From JBBDLF01 sp040879025 (lineage in GTDB: Bacteria; Pseudomonadota; Gammaproteobacteria; Pseudomonadales; Pseudohongiellaceae): DNA of 19,188 nucleotides. Within the stretch, counting starts at the first letter, position 1, and each line of letters begins with the position of its first letter. The position numbers and the translations under genes were made by a program. Location: NCBI GenBank assembly GCA_040879025.1, contig JBBDLF010000027.1, positions 1 through 19,188 on the forward strand, given 5' to 3'. Positions 15,409 to 19,188 of this stretch are shown in pieces. Under the pieces are notes generated by a model, which saw nothing but the letters and a program-made list of their open reading frames with translations, was not told the origin of the DNA and searched no databases.

Positions 15409-16623
15409 CAACGCTGTAGTCACCGCACACACAATCACTACGGCCCATGCCGGCACACGAAAATGGACCAACAGAACAAACGCGGCCAGCGCCAGGCCTG
15501 CGTCCGCCAGGGAAAATATCGCCGCGGGTATAACCGGGTCAAGAAAGGCCGCCAACAACAACCCCACCACCACGGCATTAACGCCCTCCAGTGCTGACCG
15601 GACCCCTTCAACGTCCCGGAACCGGTGCCACACCGGTAACAATCCAATGACCAGCAGATAGCCAGGCAGGAATATGGCCACCACGGCGAGCAAGGCAAAC
15701 AGAATTGACTGGATATCTCCCGAGGCGAGCGTGGACGCGGCACCGAGATAGGCTGCGAAAGTGAACAAGGGCCCCGGGACAGCCTGGGCCGCGCCATAAC
15801 CCGCGACGAATTCCCCTTGCTCCACCCAGCCGGTGGGCACGACTTCGCTTTGCAACATCGGCAACACGACGTGGCCGCCGCCGAAGACCAGGCTGCCCGC
15901 CCGGTAAAATCCATCGGCGAGATGAACCCAGTCCAGCGTGGTGCCGGCCGCGGCAACAGGAAGCATTATCAATAGCATGACGAACAGGGCAAGGGCTATC
16001 GGCGCTACGCTCTGGCCCGAGGGGAGCGGCGAGGAACCGGGACCCGGAATCTTGCTGTGATCAATGAGAATAAACCCCGCCAGTGCTCCTGCGAGGATAA
16101 CTCCCAGTTGCATCACCACCCCAGGAACCAGCGCCGGGCCCAGCAACAACAGCACCGCGGCGGTCAACGCAAGAAAGCGTCGGAACAAATCGGGGCACAA
16201 TTGCTTTTGCATACCGACAAGCGCCTGGGCCACAACGGCGACAGCCACCACTTTCAGTCCATGGAGCCAGGTGGCATTGTTTATTCCGGGAATGTCATCG
16301 TAAATCAGAGCGAACACTGTCAGCACGACGGCCGATGGCAGCGTGAACGCGAACCAGGAAAGGCAGGAACCGAGGATGCCGTGGCGCAAATAGCCCACGG
16401 CAATACCCACCTGGCTGCTGGTGGGCCCGGGCAGAAACTGGCACAGGGCGACCAGATCCGCGTACGCCGCGTCATCCAGCCATTTTCTGCGGCTTACGAA
16501 TTCTTCTCGAAAATATCCCAGATGGGCAATCGGCCCGCCAAAACTTGTCAGGCCCAGCCGGAGGAAAACCAGAAAAAGCAGCCAGGGCGAGCGGCGGTTT
16601 CGCGCCGTGGTTTCTTCATGCAT
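15400..16623 (-). CDS. chrA: Chromate efflux transporter (ChrA, two-domain CHR family)
   Basis: An inner-membrane exporter of chromate, 407 residues from the ATG at 16623, within the usual 390-450. It has the typical tandem CHR duplication. The first half carries GLTSFGGPIAHLGYF (25-39) and FLPGPTSSQVGIAVG (63-77). The second carries VFGGGHVVLPML (246-257) and QAVPGPLFTFAAYLGA (280-295). About ten to twelve hydrophobic segments alternate with short loops. The longer frame from a TTG at 16704 would run through 13-bp tandem repeats and adds a non-conserved stretch, so it is rejected. An AAAGG about eight bases before the ATG can serve as ribosome site. It is divergent from gapdh-arsJ, forming an oxyanion-resistance block. 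Confidence 0.94.
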   Translation of the reverse strand: MHEETTARNRRSPWLLFLVFLRLGLTSFGGPIAHLGYFREEFVSRRKWLDDAAYADLVALCQFLPGPTSSQVGIAVGYLRHGILGSCLSWFAFTLPSAVVLTVFALIYDDIPGINNATWLHGLKVVAVAVVAQALVGMQKQLCPDLFRRFLALTAAVLLLLGPALVPGVVMQLGVILAGALAGFILIDHSKIPGPGSSPLPSGQSVAPIALALFVMLLIMLPVAAAGTTLDWVHLADGFYRAGSLVFGGGHVVLPMLQSEVVPTGWVEQGEFVAGYGAAQAVPGPLFTFAAYLGAASTLASGDIQSILFALLAVVAIFLPGYLLVIGLLPVWHRFRDVEGVRSALEGVNAVVVGLLLAAFLDPVIPAAIFSLADAGLALAAFVLLVHFRVPAWAVVIVCAVTTALLW

Positions 16624-16640
16624 CTCGCGGCCTTTAATTG

Positions 16641-16679
16641 ACTCTTTGCGGTAACTCTTTGCGGTAACTCCTTGCGGTA
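16641..16679. repeat. Three 13-bp tandem repeats in the chrA leader
   Basis: On the plus strand ACTCTTTGCGGTA occurs at 16641-16653 and 16654-16666, and ACTCCTTGCGGTA at 16667-16679. In the chrA sense this is a GTTACCGCAAAGA-type unit ending 17 bases before the ATG. Thirteen is not a multiple of three, which supports a non-coding leader. No other copies are seen in the window. Confidence 0.95.
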
Positions 16680-16749
16680 ACCCCATACCGGGTTCCGTTG
16701 ACAAACGCTACCGGCGAGAAGATTACCGGGTCTTCCGCCAGTGCGGGCT

Positions 16750-16755
16750 ATTATA
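16750..16755 (-). promoter_or_regulatory. Candidate -10 box for chrA
   Basis: The minus strand reads TATAAT. No strong -35 is seen, and the expected -35 to -10 interval overlaps the inverted repeat at 16757-16782. The transcript would have a leader of about 120 bases containing the 13-bp repeats. Confidence 0.4.
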
Positions 16756-16756
16756 T

Positions 16757-16782
16757 GGTATAGTTTTGTACCACGATATACC
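16757..16782. promoter_or_regulatory. Inverted repeat, candidate shared operator between chrA and gapdh-arsJ
   Basis: GGTATA and TATACC are separated by 14 bases; a second, inner GGTA/TACC pair overlaps it (16757-16772). It lies between the divergent starts, right beside the candidate chrA -10 and 18 bases before the gapdh ATG. A metalloregulator of the ArsR or similar class would be the natural reader, but none is encoded in the window. Confidence 0.4.
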
Positions 16783-16799
16783 GTGTGGGAAGTTTCACA

Positions 16800-17798
16800 A
16801 TGAAAGCAGGTATAAACGGCTTCGGTCGTATTGGCCGTCTGACACTGAGGGCGGCCTGGGACATGGAAGAGTTTGACATCATCCAGATCAATGATCCCGC
16901 TGCCGATGCCGCCACCTACGCACACCTTCTCAATTTTGACTCGGTTCACGGTCGCTGGAAACATGAGGCCGCGTACGACAACAGCGCGGTTCTGATTGAT
17001 GAAAAACGTATAGCCGTCACCGGGAATAAAGCTATCGGGGAGACGGACTGGTCGGGATGTGACATCGTCATTGAGGCCAGCGGCAAAATGAAAAGTGGCG
17101 AAGTTCTGCAAGCCTATCTCGCCCAGGGGGTGAAGCGGGTGGTGGTTACCGCTCCCATTAAGGAACCTGACATTCTGAATGTGGTCATGGGGGTGAATGA
17201 CCATCTTTATGATCCCGCTGTTCACCCGATCATCACCGCCGCCTCCTGCACCACCAATTGTCTGGCACCGGTTGTCAAAGTGATCCATGAGAACCTGGGC
17301 ATTCGCCATGGCTCCATCACGACCATACACGACCTCACCAATACCCAGAGCATTCTTGACCAGCCGCACAAGGATTTGCGCCGTGCCCGTGCCAGTGGCA
17401 TGAGCCTGATTCCGACAACCACGGGCTCCGCAACCGCCATAACTGAAATTTTCCCCGAGTTGAAAGGACGCCTGAATGGCCACGCGGTGCGGGTGCCCCT
17501 GGCCAATGCCTCACTCACCGATTGTGTGTTTGAAGTGGAACGTGCAACGACCATTGAAGAAGTGAACAGTTACCTGAAGGCTGCCGCGCAGGGCGAATTG
17601 AGAGGCATCCTGGGATTCGAGGAGCGCCCTCTGGTGTCAATCGACTACCGGACCGACCCTCGTTCGGCCGTCATAGATGCCTTGTCCACGATGGTTGTCA
17701 ACCACACACACGTGAAGATTTACGCCTGGTACGACAATGAGTGGGGCTATTCCTGCCGGGTGGCGGAACTCACCCGAAAGGTCGGGTTAAGCGGTTAG
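16800..17798 (+). CDS. ArsJ-associated glyceraldehyde-3-phosphate dehydrogenase
   Basis: A type I GAPDH of 332 residues from the ATG at 16800; GGGAAG lies about eight bases upstream, and a GTG at 16785 would add five residues. It has the NAD-binding GFGRIGR (7-13), the catalytic SCTTNC (149-154, Cys150), His177 in ITTIHDLTNTQ, and a C-terminal WYDNEWGYSCR. The segment HDLTNTQSILDQPHKDLRRARA differs from housekeeping GapA (HATTATQ...HKDWRGGR) and fits the GAPDH branch paired with ArsJ. In that system the enzyme uses arsenate in place of phosphate to form 1-arseno-3-phosphoglycerate, an unstable arsenical that ArsJ exports. arsJ follows 30 bp downstream, so the pair is almost certainly one operon. 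It is unlikely to be the main glycolytic GAPDH. Confidence 0.94.
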   Translation: MKAGINGFGRIGRLTLRAAWDMEEFDIIQINDPAADAATYAHLLNFDSVHGRWKHEAAYDNSAVLIDEKRIAVTGNKAIGETDWSGCDIVIEASGKMKSGEVLQAYLAQGVKRVVVTAPIKEPDILNVVMGVNDHLYDPAVHPIITAASCTTNCLAPVVKVIHENLGIRHGSITTIHDLTNTQSILDQPHKDLRRARASGMSLIPTTTGSATAITEIFPELKGRLNGHAVRVPLANASLTDCVFEVERATTIEEVNSYLKAAAQGELRGILGFEERPLVSIDYRTDPRSAVIDALSTMVVNHTHVKIYAWYDNEWGYSCRVAELTRKVGLSG

Positions 17799-17828
17799 TT
17801 CAAGGAACAAAGGAAAGAGAGTAGCGGC

Positions 17829-19067
17829 ATGCTGGCGCTTCCCACAATCGGGCCACAGATTCGGCAGTATCTGATCGTAACCGGTAATTACTGGGCGTTT
17901 ACCCTGACCGATGGCGCATTGCGCATGCTGGTGGTGCTGCACTTCCACAACCTCGGCTACAGCCCCCTGCAGATTGCCTCGCTGTTCCTGTTCTATGAAT
18001 TCTTCGGCGTCGTGACGAACCTGGTCGGCGGCTATCTTGGCGCGCGTACGGGCCTGAACCGTACCATGAATGCCGGGCTTGCCTTGCAGGTGTTTGCGTT
18101 ACTCATGCTGGTGGTGCCGGCGCAATGGCTGACAGTGCTCTGGGTTATGGCGGCGCAGGCTCTGTCCGGCATCGCCAAGGATCTGAACAAGATGAGCGCC
18201 AAGAGTGCCATCAAGCTTCTGATTCCTGCCGACCGGCAGAGCAGTCTCTACAAGTGGGTCGCGATTCTGACTGGCTCAAAAAATGCGCTTAAGGGGGTTG
18301 GGTTCTTTCTCGGTGCCGCCTTGCTCGCGTCAGTCGGTTTCCAGGGGGCGGTGCTGGCCATGGCGACCGCACTGGCAGTCGTGTGGACGGTCAGTATTTT
18401 CCTGCTACGGCACGACCTCGGCAAAGCCACGGCGAAACCGAAGTTCAGCGAACTGCTGTCGAAGAGCCGCGCGGTGAACGTGCTCTCCGCCGCCCGCCTG
18501 TTTCTTTTCGGTGCTCGTGATGTCTGGTTTGTGGTGGCTCTGCCGGTCTATCTCAGTGCGGAACTGGCCTGGGATCATTCGATGGTTGGCGGTTTTCTCG
18601 CCATCTGGATTATCGGCTATGGCTTGGTGCAGTCGTTGGCCCCGAAGATTACGGGCGCGCGTTCAGGCACTGCGCCCGATGGCCGTTCCGCCTTCAGCTG
18701 GGCAGCGGGTCTGGCCACGCTGCCCGCGCTGATCGGTCTGGGTCTGATATCCGGACTCTCGCCTCAAGTGGTTCTGGTGGGTGGCCTGCTCTTTTTCGGC
18801 GCCCTTTTTGCGGTCAACTCGTCGCTTCACAGTTACCTGATCGTCTCTTATGCGAAAGAGGATGGGGTCTCACTGGACGTGGGCTTCTATTATATGTCCA
18901 ACGCCCTGGGGCGGCTGGTGGGGACATTGTTGTCGGGCTGGATTTACCAGGTATACGGACTGGTCATGTGCCTGTGGATATCCACTGGATTTATCGCTGT
19001 CGCCGCAACGATCTCGCTGGCTCTGCCAAAACATATTGCGCGACAGCGCAAAACAAAAACGGCCTGA
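17829..19067 (+). CDS. arsJ: Organoarsenical efflux MFS transporter ArsJ
   Basis: A 412-residue major-facilitator-type membrane protein. The N-terminus QYLIVTGNYWAFTLTDGALRMLVVLHFHNLGYSP and the segment SGIAKDLNKMSAKSAIKLLIP are characteristic of ArsJ. About twelve hydrophobic segments are seen, with a basic loop in the middle (LRHDLGKATAKPKFSELLSKSR). It exports 1-arseno-3-phosphoglycerate made by the upstream GAPDH; outside the cell the product breaks down to arsenate, giving arsenate resistance. The ATG at 17829 is preceded by AAGGA and GAGAG stretches. Its stop codon lies inside a hairpin that probably ends the opposing tRNA gene. No arsR, arsB or arsC is present in the window. Confidence 0.95.
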   Translation: MLALPTIGPQIRQYLIVTGNYWAFTLTDGALRMLVVLHFHNLGYSPLQIASLFLFYEFFGVVTNLVGGYLGARTGLNRTMNAGLALQVFALLMLVVPAQWLTVLWVMAAQALSGIAKDLNKMSAKSAIKLLIPADRQSSLYKWVAILTGSKNALKGVGFFLGAALLASVGFQGAVLAMATALAVVWTVSIFLLRHDLGKATAKPKFSELLSKSRAVNVLSAARLFLFGARDVWFVVALPVYLSAELAWDHSMVGGFLAIWIIGYGLVQSLAPKITGARSGTAPDGRSAFSWAAGLATLPALIGLGLISGLSPQVVLVGGLLFFGALFAVNSSLHSYLIVSYAKEDGVSLDVGFYYMSNALGRLVGTLLSGWIYQVYGLVMCLWISTGFIAVAATISLALPKHIARQRKTKTA

Positions 19068-19087
19068 AGCGAAACACTTCAGGCCGT
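19059..19087 (-). terminator. Probable intrinsic terminator of tRNA-Thr, overlapping the arsJ 3' end
   Basis: ACGGCCTGAAG and CTTCAGGCCGT form a perfect 11-bp stem with a 7-nt loop. Read on the minus strand, the hairpin comes eight bases after the tRNA CCA end and is followed by GTTTTTGTTTTG, a proper U-tract. Read on the plus strand there is no T-run, so it serves arsJ only weakly, if at all. The arsJ TGA (19065-19067) is inside the stem. Confidence 0.85.
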
Positions 19088-19094
19088 CACTGTA

Positions 19095-19172
19095 TGGTGC
19101 CGCCACCAAGAGTCGAACTCGGGACCTGCTGATTACAAGTCAGCTGCTCTACCACGGCTGAGCTATAGCGGC
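19095..19172 (-). tRNA. tRNA-Thr (anticodon UGU)
   Basis: The minus strand folds into a full cloverleaf of 78 nt including an encoded CCA. The acceptor stem GCCGCTA pairs with TGGCGGC (one G-T pair). The D arm is GCTC/GAGC. The anticodon stem GCTGA/TCAGC encloses the loop CTTGTAA, giving anticodon TGT. The T arm CCGAG/CTTGG encloses TTCGACT, and the discriminator is A. The anticodon arm and variable region resemble E. coli tRNA-Thr(UGU). Confidence 0.96.
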
Positions 19173-19188
19173 AAAAAAACGATCAAAA

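Noticed and set aside
16641..16679. The 13-bp repeats as a small CRISPR-like array
   Set aside because: The units are directly adjacent with no spacers, are too short, and have no cas genes nearby.
16548..17483. A 311-codon minus-strand frame antisense to gapdh and reaching into chrA
   Set aside because: It overlaps two genes with clear signatures and has no motif of its own.

Overview
The window looks like ordinary chromosome from a gammaproteobacterium; the exact lineage cannot be read from it. The clues are the tesA / ybbA-ybbP divergon in its usual arrangement, a CobB-type sirtuin, PdxH, Bcp and YbfF-type proteins, and a tRNA-Thr(UGU) close to the E. coli form. Coding density is very high: no gene-free stretch exceeds 300 bases, and several convergent gene pairs end within a few bases of each other or overlap.

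Layout, left to right. A REP-like palindrome (10-27) precedes a phosphofructokinase whose active site is of the pyrophosphate-using type (105-1364). On the minus strand follow pdxH and, upstream of it in the same transcription unit, a secreted MORN-repeat protein (1425-2716). A fructosamine-kinase-like gene runs on the plus strand (about 2793-3662). The minus-strand ybbA-ybbP pair (3665-7079) encodes an ABC exporter of the LolCDE/FtsX class, and its permease carries an in-frame Ser/Gly/Asp/Glu repeat. The pair is divergent from the lysophospholipase/thioesterase gene tesA (about 7307-7996). A basic secreted protein of unknown function (8005-8724) comes next, then a minus-strand unit bcp - ybfF-like hydrolase - pdxJ (8857-10904). 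Divergent from bcp is a CobB-like sirtuin (11014-11736).

The next minus-strand unit (11755-14624) encodes a hotdog thioesterase and a YyaL/DUF255 thioredoxin-fold protein. The latter has a C-terminal domain resembling the redox domain of DsbD. A 39-bp perfect palindrome with a Fur-box-like core sits in front of this unit. On its other side is a short MscS-type channel gene. The right end is a metal(loid) oxyanion resistance block: chrA on the minus strand, divergent from a gapdh-arsJ pair that together detoxify arsenate as 1-arseno-3-phosphoglycerate. The chrA leader holds three 13-bp tandem repeats, and the shared promoter region holds an inverted repeat. The window closes with tRNA-Thr(UGU) on the minus strand, whose probable terminator overlaps the end of arsJ.

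The genes fall into several functional themes. Vitamin B6 synthesis is represented by pdxJ and pdxH, in separate units. Thiol redox and peroxide handling is represented by bcp and the YyaL-DsbD-like protein. Metabolite or protein repair may be served by the fructosamine kinase and the sirtuin. Toxic oxyanion export is served by chrA and gapdh-arsJ. I see no phage, IS transposase or CRISPR array. The least explained items are the YyaL-DsbD-like fusion, the palindrome at 14647-14685, the chrA leader repeats and the repeat insert in YbbP.
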